NCBI GenBank assembly: GCA_016291915.1
Contig: JAEEZP010000156.1
Span: forward strand, 1-24,625
Direction: 5' to 3'
Length of the DNA stretch: 24,625 bases
Source of the DNA: Prevotella sp.
GTDB lineage: Bacteria > Bacteroidota > Bacteroidia > Bacteroidales > Bacteroidaceae
Positions within the stretch are counted from its first letter, which is position 1; the number at the start of each line of letters is the position of its first letter. Below, one piece after another: positions 1-8,304 of the stretch. The notes below the pieces were generated by a model. That model saw only the letters and a list, made by a program, of their open reading frames with translations, was not told where the DNA came from and made no database searches. The position numbers and the translations under genes were made by a program.

Positions 1-1
1 A

Positions 2-52
2 GACTGTCTGCGCTGCCGCTTCGGATATGAGTATTTGAAAGTAGTCAAGTAA
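2..52 (+). CDS. 3' end of an unidentified upstream gene (partial)
   Basis: An open frame enters from the left edge and ends at TAA 50-52. The visible tail reads DCLRCRFGYEYLKVVK. The C-x2-C pair next to the C-terminus recalls the end of U32-family peptidase/tRNA hydroxylation proteins, which finish with a Cys-rich segment, but 16 residues are not enough to assign a family. The stop codon lies inside an 8-bp tandem repeat, a pattern shared with other genes here. Another frame also stays open from base 1 but closes at 28-30, so this frame is only the likelier one. Confidence 0.4.
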   Translation, partial: DCLRCRFGYEYLKVVK

Positions 53-86
53 ACAAGTGGACAAGTAGACGAGTAAACGAGTTAAT
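39..86. repeat. 8-bp tandem repeat over the upstream gene's stop codon
   Basis: Six head-to-tail degenerate octamers: aagtagtc, aagtaaac, aagtggac, aagtagac, gagtaaac, gagttaat. The second unit supplies the TAA (50-52) of the upstream frame. Most units contain TAA or TAG. Confidence 0.75.
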
Positions 87-243
87 ACCTATTGTGGGTT
101 AACTAATTGGGTACTGATTAGTGGACTTTGGGTTATTAAAAGCCGGCTAATGGAGTATTGATGACTCGGCAATTATTACCCTGCAGTGGTGAAAAAGAGA
201 AAGGAAAGGAGAAATATAAATAATAAAAGAAAACAAGAAGTAT
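87..243. other. Intergenic region with no recognised site
   Basis: This is the gap between the octamer repeat and the thioesterase start. I looked for a TTTG/TAnnTTTG promoter pair and for a strong hairpin and found neither. The stretch before the start at 244 is A-rich and has no Shine-Dalgarno sequence, as is usual in Bacteroidota. Confidence 0.5.
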
Positions 244-654
244 ATGAACAAGAAATATATCTTTGAAACACGGATGCAGGTACGCGACTATGAGTGCGAC
301 ATTGAGGGCATCGTCAACAATGCCAATTACCTGCATTATACAGAGCACACCCGTCATCTGTTTTTGAAACAGTGCGGACTGAGCTTTGCCGAGATGCATA
401 AGAAAGGAATCGATGCGGTGGTAGCTCGGATGACCTTACAGTTCAAGACACCGCTGCAATGCGATGACGAGTTCTATTCCCGACTGTATCTGGAGAAAGA
501 AGGCATCAAGTATGTCTTCTACCAGGATATCTACCGCGCCAGCGACGAGAAACTATCCTTCAGGGGGAAGATCGAACTGGTTTGTCTGATTAACGGACGA
601 CTGGGAAGGAGCGAGGAGTATGACAAGGCTTTTGAGAAATATCTTCAACCATGA
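244..654 (+). CDS. Acyl-CoA thioesterase, YbgC/FadM-type hotdog fold
   Basis: A 136-residue protein, the normal size for a single-domain 4-hydroxybenzoyl-CoA thioesterase-like (YbgC/FadM) enzyme. Residues 10-37 carry the family signature: an RDYECDIEGIVNNANYL segment followed by H-Y-T-E-H-T-R. Asp19 lies where the catalytic Asp of YbgC sits (D-x-x-G-[IV]-V), and N25/N26 start the long hotdog helix. Members hydrolyse acyl-CoA or acyl-ACP thioesters in the cytoplasm; the physiological acyl group here cannot be read from sequence. The stop codon overlaps the start of dprA in an ATGA junction, so the two are probably translationally coupled. The family call is firm; the substrate is unknown. Confidence 0.85.
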   Translation: MNKKYIFETRMQVRDYECDIEGIVNNANYLHYTEHTRHLFLKQCGLSFAEMHKKGIDAVVARMTLQFKTPLQCDDEFYSRLYLEKEGIKYVFYQDIYRASDEKLSFRGKIELVCLINGRLGRSEEYDKAFEKYLQP

Positions 655-1778
655 ACATGCAGGAAATACTGAACATCCTTGCCCTTACGCACATCAACTA
701 CTTCCATCTGGCCGGATTACGACAGTTGTACGACCAACTGGGCAGTGCCACCGCAGTGATCGAGAATCGTCATCACCTGCGGGATATCATCCCAGATGCC
801 TCACCACGGTTGATCGAAGGACTGAAGGGTGTCGATGAAGCCTTAAAGAGAGCAGAGACTGAGTTGGAGTATGACATGAAGAACGATATTCTTCCCATCC
901 CACTTCACGACAGTAACTATCCACAACGACTCAAAGAATGTGATGATGCACCGCTCCTGCTCTTCTATAAAGGGAATGCACCGCTGAATGCCAAGCGAGT
1001 CATCAGTATTGTCGGCACCCGTCGTTGCACCACTTACGGGCAGGACCTCATCCAACGGTTTGTCCAGGAGTTACGTCAGCACTGTCCTCAGGCACTTATC
1101 GTCAGTGGTATGGCTTACGGGGTGGATATCACGGCACATCGGGCAGCCCTTCAGAATGGTTTTGATACCATTGCGGTGTTGGCACACGGCCTCGATTATC
1201 TCTATCCGCCACGGCATAAGTCCACGGCAGATGTGATGCTTCATCAAGGAGGATTACTGACGGAGTTCTTCACCATGACAAATGCCGATAAAGTGAATTT
1301 CGTCAGACGCAACAGAATCGTTGCAGGAATGGCCGACTGCACAATCCTTGTGGAGAGTGCTGCTCATGGCGGTGGGATGATTACCGCACGGTTGTCACGT
1401 GACTATAACCGTGAGACCTTCGCCTTCCCAGGAGCTGTAGGAGCAACATACTCAGAAGGTTGTAACAAACTGATCAGGGAACATGTGGCATCGCTCATCA
1501 CGAATGCACACGACTTCGTCGAGGCCATGGGATGGCAGGATGATGTACAACTGCAGCAGGCACAACATGCGGGTATCGAGCGACAGCTTTTCCCGAACCT
1601 CACCACGGAGGAACAACAGGTGGTCTCTGCGCTTGCTGCCGATAATGATCAGCAGATCAACCGTCTTACAGTCACCTCCAACACCCCTATCTCCCGACTC
1701 TCCGCCCTCCTCTTCGAACTGGAGATGAAAGGAATCATCCGTTCGATGGTCGGTGGGAAGTACCATTTAATTAAGTGA
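651..1778 (+). CDS. dprA: DNA-processing protein DprA (Smf)
   Basis: A 375-residue DprA. It binds incoming single-stranded DNA and loads RecA during natural transformation, and also occurs widely in species not known to be competent. A helix-hairpin-helix/SAM-like region spans about residues 5-60. The Rossmann-like DprA core covers about 80-290, with ISIVGTRRCTTYG (118-130), SGMAYGVDITAH (152-163), the RRNRIVAGM strand (219-227) and ESAAHGGGMITA (235-246), followed by FPGAVGATYSEGCNKLI. A winged-helix C-terminal domain covers about 315-375. The length is typical and the protein looks intact. It starts inside the stop codon of the thioesterase gene. No other competence gene is in the window. 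Its TGA stop is the first unit of a 7-bp tandem repeat. Confidence 0.95.
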   Translation: MNMQEILNILALTHINYFHLAGLRQLYDQLGSATAVIENRHHLRDIIPDASPRLIEGLKGVDEALKRAETELEYDMKNDILPIPLHDSNYPQRLKECDDAPLLLFYKGNAPLNAKRVISIVGTRRCTTYGQDLIQRFVQELRQHCPQALIVSGMAYGVDITAHRAALQNGFDTIAVLAHGLDYLYPPRHKSTADVMLHQGGLLTEFFTMTNADKVNFVRRNRIVAGMADCTILVESAAHGGGMITARLSRDYNRETFAFPGAVGATYSEGCNKLIREHVASLITNAHDFVEAMGWQDDVQLQQAQHAGIERQLFPNLTTEEQQVVSALAADNDQQINRLTVTSNTPISRLSALLFELEMKGIIRSMVGGKYHLIK

Positions 1779-1803
1779 AGAATGAAGAGTGAAGAGTGAA
1801 GAA
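1776..1803. repeat. 7-bp tandem repeat beginning at the dprA stop
   Basis: Four heptamers TGAAGAA, TGAAGAG, TGAAGAG, TGAAGAA. The first TGA is the dprA stop. Since 7 is not a multiple of 3, the successive TGAs fall in all three frames. Confidence 0.85.
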
Positions 1804-1819
1804 TTATAAATTTTCAATT

Positions 1820-1933
1820 TGTTGCGAAGCAACAGGGTAATGTCCTTTTTACTTCCGCCGCTGCAAGCGGCTAACTTCTAAGCGAAGCGATAACTCCCTT
1901 TTAATGTCTAACGAAGTTGAGCTTGCAAAACTT
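1820..1933. repeat. Cluster of small intergenic hairpins between dprA and dusB
   Basis: Several short perfect stems lie side by side. TGTTGC-gaa-GCAACA is at 1820-1834 and GCCGCT-gca-AGCGGC at 1857-1871. A weaker CTTC/GAAG pair lies around 1875-1887. AAGTT/AACTT pair at 1914-1933. Similar gcgaagc-rich hairpin strings are familiar from Prevotella intergenic regions. There is no U-tract, so an intrinsic terminator is not clear; a transcript-end or processing role is possible. Confidence 0.6.
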
Positions 1934-1947
1934 AAATAATAGTAAAA

Positions 1948-2967
1948 ATGAATATAGGAACAGTAACATTTGAAGACCGTCCACTCTTCCTTGCACCGAT
2001 GGAAGATGTGACCGACATAGGATTCCGAAAGCTATGCAAGCGTTTCGGAGCATCGATGGTTTATACAGAGTTTGTTTCTGCCGAAGCCCTTGTCCGGTCG
2101 ATAAAGAGCACTGTCAACAAACTGACGATTGCTGATGAGGAGCGCCCTGTGGGTATTCAGATATATGGTCGGGATGTCCCGCAGATGGTAGAGGCAGCAA
2201 AGATCGTGGAATCCGAAGCCCATCCCGATGTCATCGATCTTAACTTCGGTTGTCCGGTGAAGAAGGTAGCTGGCAAAGGTGCTGGTGCCGGCATGCTGCA
2301 AAACATCCCCCTACTGTTGGATATCACCCATGAGGTGGTGAAAGCCGTCAATACCCCCGTAACCGTAAAAACGCGTTTGGGTTGGAATAAAGAACAACTG
2401 ATCATCACCCAGTTAGCAGAACAGTTACAAGACTGTGGCATCCAAGCCCTCACCATCCATGGCCGCACCCGTTCACAGATGTACACCGGAGAAGCCGACT
2501 GGACACTGATCGGGGAAGTGAAAAACAATCCGCGCATCACCATACCGATTATCGGTAACGGTGATATCACCACACCAGAACAGGCTCGGCTGGCTTTCGA
2601 ACGCTACGGTGTCGATGCCGTGATGATTGGCCGTGCCACCTTCGGACGCCCATGGATCTTCAAAGAGATACGTGATTATCTTGACGGGAAACCTGCCGAC
2701 CCCACCTTAGACATCAACTATAAGATCGACATCCTGAAAGAGCAATTAGAAATTAATCTAAAGCATATTGCTGAAGAACATGGACCGGATGATCCCCGTA
2801 ACGAACTGCGAGCTATCCTTCATACCCGCAGACACCTCGCAGCAAGTCCGATCTTCAAGGGAATACCCGACTTCCGTAAGACACGCATCGCCCTGTTGCG
2901 TGCAGAGACCAAAGAAGAATTAATCGGAATCTTAGAAGATATCCGCGAGATGTTAATTAATAATTAA
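1948..2967 (+). CDS. dusB: tRNA-dihydrouridine synthase DusB
   Basis: A 339-residue FMN-dependent dihydrouridine synthase that reduces uridine in the tRNA D-loop using NADPH. The TIM-barrel signatures are all present: FLAPMEDVTDIGFR near residues 14-27, VGIQIYGRD near 68-76, LNFGCPVKKVAGKGAGAG at 98-115 with catalytic Cys102, TIHGRTRSQMYTGEADW, IPIIGNGDI, and MIGRATFGRPWIF for phosphate binding. The GKGAG loop and PWIF motif fit the DusB subgroup. A helical tRNA-binding domain forms the last 90 or so residues. The gene is intact and on the same strand as dprA, 169 bp downstream. Its TAA lies inside a 7-bp tandem repeat shared with the convergent FecR gene. Confidence 0.95.
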   Translation: MNIGTVTFEDRPLFLAPMEDVTDIGFRKLCKRFGASMVYTEFVSAEALVRSIKSTVNKLTIADEERPVGIQIYGRDVPQMVEAAKIVESEAHPDVIDLNFGCPVKKVAGKGAGAGMLQNIPLLLDITHEVVKAVNTPVTVKTRLGWNKEQLIITQLAEQLQDCGIQALTIHGRTRSQMYTGEADWTLIGEVKNNPRITIPIIGNGDITTPEQARLAFERYGVDAVMIGRATFGRPWIFKEIRDYLDGKPADPTLDINYKIDILKEQLEINLKHIAEEHGPDDPRNELRAILHTRRHLAASPIFKGIPDFRKTRIALLRAETKEELIGILEDIREMLINN

Positions 2968-2990
2968 TAGTTAATAGTTAATAATTAATC
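2957..2990. repeat. 7-bp tandem repeat holding the stops of two convergent genes
   Basis: Units ttaataa, ttaatag, ttaatag, ttaataa and a partial ttaatc. The dusB stop (2965-2967) lies in it, and the stop of the minus-strand FecR gene (2985-2987) is its far end. Every unit contains stop codons on both strands, and the 7-bp period rotates them through all frames. Confidence 0.85.
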
Positions 2991-4103
2991 AACATACAGC
3001 GTATTTCCACTGCGTGTCACATGGATGCGATGCAAGGAATTAAGACGACTGATCACCGCATCCAAGCCATTCTTACGCTCGGCAAAGAAACGCATCTTCA
3101 GCTGCATAATATCGGTATTCCGGAATTCCACCGTCATATTATACATCAATCCGATCTTGCGCATGATATCCTGCAACTCTGCCTGATCATAAAACAGATA
3201 TCCCTCTGCCCAATAAGAATAAGGTGTGGTGTCAACCTGTGCCAATGGTGAGAACCCATCCTCGTTTGCCACGGTCTGCATACCGGGTTCCAACACCACC
3301 TTGTTGTTCTGTTTTTTGTTCTTTACCTGTACACGACCCTTCACCAACGTGATGACCGTAGAAGAACCGTCACGCGTATCCACATTAAACTCCGTTCCTA
3401 AGACTGTGGTCTCCGTCTGATCGGTCATAACGATAAAAGGACGTTTGCTGTCGTGCACCACATTAAAAAAAGCCTCACCCTCCAACTTCACCACACGCTC
3501 AGTGGAAGTAAACGCTACGGGGAAAGCCAGTCGGCTGCCCGGATGCAAGCTGATGACGCTCCCATCCGAGAGGGTGATATCCGATGATTGTCCCGCAGGA
3601 ACCCTCAAGGCAACTTTCTCAGTAGGATCAACATGAGAAAGTATCTCCCGATAATCATTCATGGTGATCTTCTGCTCCGATTCCTGTTCTTTCTTCGTCA
3701 GCGTCATCTGCTCCTTACCCACGATCATCTCTACCTTCTGACTACCTTCTGTAGATGCTGTATAGACTCGTCCTTGCGGGACATCCACATCATTCTTCTG
3801 GAAAAAGACAAAGAAGAAAGCAATAGCAGCGGCAACAGCGGCAAGGGGCAACAACCAACGGAGAAACGTCTTTCCAAAGGAACGCTCCTCTTCCTCTTTC
3901 TCCTGGAACATCGCCATCCGTTCTTCCTTCATGATAGGGTGCTCATGGAGATAGAGATCCCCCTTGAGAGCCAGCAACTCACGACAAAGCCGACGAAGCT
4001 CACTATTAGCTCGCAAAGCTTCCATCTGCTCGTCAGTGATATCAGGCAACTGATCCATGATTTCAAGTGCCTGCTGTTGTAGTTCTTCTCTTATATCTTC
4101 CAT
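2985..4103 (-). CDS. FecR-family anti-sigma factor (locus 1)
   Basis: A 372-residue FecR-type transmembrane regulator. It should hold the adjacent ECF sigma inactive at the membrane until the STN domain of the outer-membrane SusC contacts its periplasmic part. The cytoplasmic segment is residues 1-80. A single membrane helix is at about 82-101 (LRWLLPLAAVAAAIAFFF). The FecR domain is about 165-262, with LSDGSVISLHPGSRLAF, LEGEAFFNV and VLGTEFNV. A DUF4974-type C-terminal domain is about 300-372. It lies 46 bp downstream of the sigma gene on the minus strand, most likely in one transcript, and diverges from the susC operon. The length and domain set are normal for Bacteroidota FecR proteins. 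Confidence 0.93.
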   Translation of the reverse strand: MEDIREELQQQALEIMDQLPDITDEQMEALRANSELRRLCRELLALKGDLYLHEHPIMKEERMAMFQEKEEEERSFGKTFLRWLLPLAAVAAAIAFFFVFFQKNDVDVPQGRVYTASTEGSQKVEMIVGKEQMTLTKKEQESEQKITMNDYREILSHVDPTEKVALRVPAGQSSDITLSDGSVISLHPGSRLAFPVAFTSTERVVKLEGEAFFNVVHDSKRPFIVMTDQTETTVLGTEFNVDTRDGSSTVITLVKGRVQVKNKKQNNKVVLEPGMQTVANEDGFSPLAQVDTTPYSYWAEGYLFYDQAELQDIMRKIGLMYNMTVEFRNTDIMQLKMRFFAERKNGLDAVISRLNSLHRIHVTRSGNTLYVD

Positions 4104-4149
4104 TTGCTTTAGCTCTTCTATAATTATAACGATGGCAAAATAAAACAGG

Positions 4150-4677
4150 TTACGCTTTGCGGATAGAATCTTTCAGTGTGCGGATAATTTTCAAAGCCCT
4201 CACCATGTGTTTCTTCACTGTAGCCACGGTGATACTCATCTCTTCAGCAACCTCCCGGTATTTCTTCTCTTCGAGATAACAAGCCACGAGAATCTCACGG
4301 GTAGGAGGAGAAGGCAACGCCTCTAATACTCTATCTATCAGTAGTTTGTTGTAATTATCACTCTCATATTCCTGCTCCTCAACATACTCCGTCATCAACA
4401 ACTCGGTGAAAGCCACGTATTTCTCCTGTCTTTTCTGACGACGTAAGGCATCGATGCTCCTATTCCTGACAACTGTGAAAAGGTAAGCCGCAACATTGTC
4501 CATCGGTCTCTGCGAGAGATGAAGCCACAGTTTTTCAAATGCCCCTGATACGATATCATAGCACTCCTCCTCGTCTCTCACAAACTGAAAGGCGAAACGG
4601 AAGAGTTGCTCGTAATAATTCCGATATAGCGTATCGAAATGGATATCAGGAACGTTTTCCTTACTCATCACTTTCAT
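4150..4677 (-). CDS. ECF RNA polymerase sigma factor (locus 1)
   Basis: A 175-residue sigma-70 family extracytoplasmic-function factor with only regions 2 and 4. Region 2 is about residues 14-83 (FDTLYRNYYEQLFRFAF, AAYLFTVVRNRSIDALRR). Region 4 is about 112-170, with the helix-turn-helix around 139-160 (YREVAEEMSITVATVKKHM). It should direct transcription of the divergent susC-susD operon when released by the FecR protein encoded just downstream. The first ATG (4677) is used here; a second in-frame ATG three codons later is possible. A vegetative-type promoter candidate lies about 75 bp upstream on the minus strand. Confidence 0.93.
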   Translation of the reverse strand: MKVMSKENVPDIHFDTLYRNYYEQLFRFAFQFVRDEEECYDIVSGAFEKLWLHLSQRPMDNVAAYLFTVVRNRSIDALRRQKRQEKYVAFTELLMTEYVEEQEYESDNYNKLLIDRVLEALPSPPTREILVACYLEEKKYREVAEEMSITVATVKKHMVRALKIIRTLKDSIRKA

Positions 4678-4751
4678 TCTTATTCCTTTTCAACAATAGC
4701 GTGTACTGATACGAATTATCTGATAGCCTCAACAGACATGCTAGCCGAATG

Positions 4752-4782
4752 CAAATGTAATGTTTTATCATTAAATCACAAA
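4752..4782 (-). promoter_or_regulatory. Candidate housekeeping promoter for the locus 1 sigma gene
   Basis: Read on the minus strand: TTTG (4782-4779), 19 bp, TACATTTG (4759-4752). This matches the Bacteroidota -33/-7 consensus (TTTG, TAnnTTTG). It implies a transcript start near 4745 and a leader of roughly 70 nt before the start at 4677. The same elements with the same 19-bp spacing precede the locus 2 sigma gene. Confidence 0.65.
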
Positions 4783-4808
4783 GATATTTTGAAAAAAACA
4801 AGATTATC

Positions 4809-4835
4809 GTAACCTGTTTTCTTTTGCCAGCGTTG
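4809..4835 (+). promoter_or_regulatory. Candidate ECF-sigma promoter for the susC operon (locus 1)
   Basis: GTAACC (4809-4814), 15 bp, GCGTTG (4830-4835). The AAC...CGT arrangement is the general shape of ECF-type promoters (an AAC-containing -35 and a CGT-containing -10). It would give a start near 4842 and a leader of about 57 nt before the ATG at 4899. No TAnnTTTG box was found on this strand here, which fits dependence on the divergent ECF sigma. This is inference from motif shape. Confidence 0.4.
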
Positions 4836-4898
4836 ATTTAATAGAGAAAGAATGTGATCTTTATGAGTTTATATGATTTTAACCTATATATAATTGTT

Positions 4899-7800
4899 AT
4901 GCAAAGAACTCGAATACTAATGTTGCTCATGCTGTTTTGTGCATTGCCTTTTGCTGCACATGCACAAAACAATGATGGTAAGCTGACGATGACTTTCAAA
5001 AACGAGCCACTTGCTAATGTATTGGTTCGACTGGAAAACTCATCCAGCTACAGGTTCTTGTTTATCTATGAGGATGTTACTCCTTATAAAGTAAACGGGA
5101 AAGTGACTAACGCTGCCTTCTTTGACGTGGTGAAGTATGTTCTTCGTGACACGCCACTGGAGTATTCTGTTGATGGAAAGTTCGTAAATATCAATCCGAA
5201 GAACAAGAAGACCAACCAGCAGAACAGAAGTAATAAGACGATAGACGGTCGTGTGACCGACAAGAATGGTGATCCCGTGATTGGTGCGCAGTTGCGCATA
5301 CCGGGAACCAACGTCGTAGCAGTAACGGATTTAGACGGACGTTTCCGTATCGACCATCCGCTCTCTGGCAACGAACAGGTACAGGTATCTTATGTAGGAA
5401 TGAAGTCGGTGCTTGTCCCTTTAAAAGACAATATGCGTATCAGCATGGAAGAGGATGCCCAGATGTTGCAGGATGTCGTGGTGACGGGTATCTTCCGCAA
5501 GGCCCGCGAGAGTTATACCGGTTCTGTCTCTACCATCGAGAAAGAACAGTTGGAACAGTATCGCGGACAAAACCTCTTACAGACGTTGAAGAATGTGGAT
5601 GCGAGTATCAACTTCACCATCGACAATCTCAACGGTTCTAACCCGAACAACCTGCCAAACATCAATATCCGCGGTAACTCCAGTCTGCCCATGAGCGTGG
5701 AGGAGTTTAATGCCGGTGAGGCCAGCAACCCAAACACGCCGCTGATCATCATGGACGGTTTTGAGATCTCCCTCACGAAGTTGATGGACTACAACGATGA
5801 GGAGATAGAGAGTATCAACATCCTGAAAGATGCTGCCGCAACAGCTATCTACGGTTCGCGTGGTGCAAACGGTGTTATTGTCGTAGTATCAAGACAGCCG
5901 GAAGAGGGAAAACTGAAAGTAAACCTCGAGACGGGCTTGGCCTTGGAGATTCCCGACCTCACCTCGTATCATCTGCTCAACGCAGCCGAGAAACTGGAGT
6001 TGGAGCGCAGGGCCGGTCTCTATACCTATCCTTACACCACCAACTCCCACACCAGTCAGTTCGACCTTCTTTATACCGATGCTTACAACCGTCGTTTGCA
6101 CGATATCCTCGAAGGGGTGGATACCGACTGGTTGTCAAAACCGTTGCGCACCGGAGTAGGTCAGCGATACAACCTCCGTTTAGAGGGCGGTAGCAAGGAA
6201 TTCCGCTGGGCTGCCGACGCACAGTGGAAAGACACCGAGGGTGCCATGAAGGGCAGCAACCGTCAAGTCTTCAACGGGGCCATTACCTTATTATATAAAT
6301 ACAAGAGCCTGACCTTCCGCAACTACACGGCTGTAGGTATCAACAACTCCAAAGAGAGTCCTTACGGCACTTTCAGCGATTACGTCATCCAACAGCCTTA
6401 CGATGCACCGTATGATAAGGAGGGCCGACTCGTGAAGATGTTCCCCGGTTTTTATGAGTGGGCTGCCAAACGGGAGAACCCACTCTACAACGCCACCTTA
6501 GGCGGTTTCAACAAAAGTAACTACCAGGAGTTGACAAACAACTTCGCCGTAGACTGGCAGATCCTGCCGGAACTGACGCTTCGCGGACAGTTTGGTATCT
6601 CGAAGAACGATTCCGAGACCAACTTCTTCCGCTCACCCGATAACACTTATTATGAGAGCGATGCCGTAAAAGAACAGTATAGCACAGGCGAGGGATTCCT
6701 CCGTCGCGGATATTACCGTTACAGCAATGGCAAGACGTTCTCTTACAATGCAGATATCACCCTTGCATATAATAAGGTTTTTGCCGATGTGCACTCACTG
6801 TATGTAGGTGCCAACTGGTCGATGCGCCAAAGCAATTACGATGGATTCACCTCGGCCTATGAGGGTATCGCTAACGAAGATCAGGCCAAGATCGGCAATG
6901 CGCGCATGTACGCTCAAAACGAGATGCCTTACGGATCAAACAGCAAGACACGCGCTTTCGGCATCACGGGGAATATCAACTACACCTACGCCGGTAAATA
7001 CTATGCCGACCTGTCGTATCGTATGGATGGCAACTCCACCTACGGCAGTAAGAAGAAATACAGTTCGTTCTATAGTATGGGTATCGGATGGAACCTGCAC
7101 AATGAGGCCTTCCTGAAAGGCAACGACACCATCAACATGCTTCGTCTGAAAGCCAGCTATGGCGAGACGGGTGCTGCCTCAGGTGCCTTAGAGACAGATG
7201 CCTATACATATTATACCTACAACACCAACAACCGGTATATGGCCTTCAATGGTGCTGTGCTCGGCGGCTTGGGCAACCCCAACCTGACCTGGCAGCTCAC
7301 TAAGGAGTTTAATATCGGAACAGAGTTTGGACTCTACGACAATCGTGTTCGCGGAACGTTCGAATACTATATCAAGAACACCAACAACCTGTTGTCATCC
7401 ATGGACATGCCACTCACGATGGGATTCCCCAGCTACCGCGCCAATATCGGAGAGGTACAAAACAGAGGTTGGGAGGCTTCACTGCAGGCTTATATCATCC
7501 GCGACCGTTCAAAACAGTTCAATTGGCTCATCGGCGGACAACTGGTGTACAACAAGAATAAGATTACCAAACTGTCGCAGGCTATCAAAGATCAGACCGA
7601 GGCATACATGATCTCTGATGCCATGAAGCCCTACGAGGATACCGGCAGCGGAATACAAAACCTGTTCTACGAGGGATATCCCCAGCATTCCATCTATGCC
7701 GTTCGTTCATTGGGTATCGATCCGGGCTCAGGTAATGAGATCTATCTCGATCGTGACGGGAATATCACGGATGTCTGGAAGGAGTCGAACAAGGTCTATT

Positions 7801-8273
7801 GCGGAACGACAGATCCGAAATACCGTGGTAACCTGAATACGATGGTGCAATGGAAAGACTTCACCTTCAATGCCTCTTTCGGTTATTACTGGGGTGGGCA
7901 GATGTACAACGCCACGCTACGTGACCGTGTAGAGGTAAGGACTGAGACCATACGTAATCAGAATGTGGATGAGCGTGTGCTCAACAGTCGCTGGTACGAG
8001 GTGGGTGATGTGGTGTTCTTCAAGAAATTGAACAACAATTTCAGTAAGGCTACCAGCCGCTACGTCATGGACAATAACGTGCTGGAACTGCAGAGCATCA
8101 GCCTGCAATATAAGTTGCACAACACATATTTGGAGAATACCTTCAAACTGCAAAGTATCATCTTTGGCATCAACGCCAACAGTCTGATCCACTGGGGTAG
8201 CATCAAGATGGAGCGCGGTACGAGTTATCCTTTTGCCCGCAACGTCCAAGCAAGCGTAAAACTGTTATTCTAA
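4899..8273 (+). CDS. SusC/RagA-family TonB-dependent transporter with STN signalling domain (locus 1)
   Basis: The outer-membrane importer of locus 1, 1124 residues from the ATG at 4899. That start gives a classic signal peptide (hydrophobic core, then AHA|QN after residue 22). The frame stays open back to a GTG at 4854 and an ATG at 4863, but both would bury the signal peptide. Domains: STN about 27-101, carboxypeptidase-regulatory-like beta-sandwich about 114-185, SusC plug from about 190 (LQDVVVTGIF) with INILKDAAATAIYGSRGANG at 306-325, then the long beta-barrel ending SVKLLF with the usual terminal Phe. The STN domain marks a signal-transducing transporter that talks to the FecR protein encoded divergently. 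The substrate cannot be read from sequence; an oligopeptide is a guess from locus layout. Confidence 0.93.
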   Translation: MQRTRILMLLMLFCALPFAAHAQNNDGKLTMTFKNEPLANVLVRLENSSSYRFLFIYEDVTPYKVNGKVTNAAFFDVVKYVLRDTPLEYSVDGKFVNINPKNKKTNQQNRSNKTIDGRVTDKNGDPVIGAQLRIPGTNVVAVTDLDGRFRIDHPLSGNEQVQVSYVGMKSVLVPLKDNMRISMEEDAQMLQDVVVTGIFRKARESYTGSVSTIEKEQLEQYRGQNLLQTLKNVDASINFTIDNLNGSNPNNLPNINIRGNSSLPMSVEEFNAGEASNPNTPLIIMDGFEISLTKLMDYNDEEIESINILKDAAATAIYGSRGANGVIVVVSRQPEEGKLKVNLETGLALEIPDLTSYHLLNAAEKLELERRAGLYTYPYTTNSHTSQFDLLYTDAYNRRLHDILEGVDTDWLSKPLRTGVGQRYNLRLEGGSKEFRWAADAQWKDTEGAMKGSNRQVFNGAITLLYKYKSLTFRNYTAVGINNSKESPYGTFSDYVIQQPYDAPYDKEGRLVKMFPGFYEWAAKRENPLYNATLGGFNKSNYQELTNNFAVDWQILPELTLRGQFGISKNDSETNFFRSPDNTYYESDAVKEQYSTGEGFLRRGYYRYSNGKTFSYNADITLAYNKVFADVHSLYVGANWSMRQSNYDGFTSAYEGIANEDQAKIGNARMYAQNEMPYGSNSKTRAFGITGNINYTYAGKYYADLSYRMDGNSTYGSKKKYSSFYSMGIGWNLHNEAFLKGNDTINMLRLKASYGETGAASGALETDAYTYYTYNTNNRYMAFNGAVLGGLGNPNLTWQLTKEFNIGTEFGLYDNRVRGTFEYYIKNTNNLLSSMDMPLTMGFPSYRANIGEVQNRGWEASLQAYIIRDRSKQFNWLIGGQLVYNKNKITKLSQAIKDQTEAYMISDAMKPYEDTGSGIQNLFYEGYPQHSIYAVRSLGIDPGSGNEIYLDRDGNITDVWKESNKVYCGTTDPKYRGNLNTMVQWKDFTFNASFGYYWGGQMYNATLRDRVEVRTETIRNQNVDERVLNSRWYEVGDVVFFKKLNNNFSKATSRYVMDNNVLELQSISLQYKLHNTYLENTFKLQSIIFGINANSLIHWGSIKMERGTSYPFARNVQASVKLLF

Positions 8274-8304
8274 TTGAAAATTGATCAAAAGAAAATTGAA
8301 GATT

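Noticed and set aside
3588..4082. 164-codon plus-strand open frame
   Set aside because: Antisense to the FecR gene, with Leu/His-rich low-complexity translation typical of a shadow frame.
4854..4898. Upstream GTG/ATG starts for the locus 1 SusC
   Set aside because: They would place 12-15 polar and mixed residues before a textbook signal peptide beginning at the ATG at 4899.
8281..8304. TTG start for the locus 1 SusD
   Set aside because: The ATG at 8305 gives a normal lipoprotein signal; the upstream part is repeat-like intergenic sequence.
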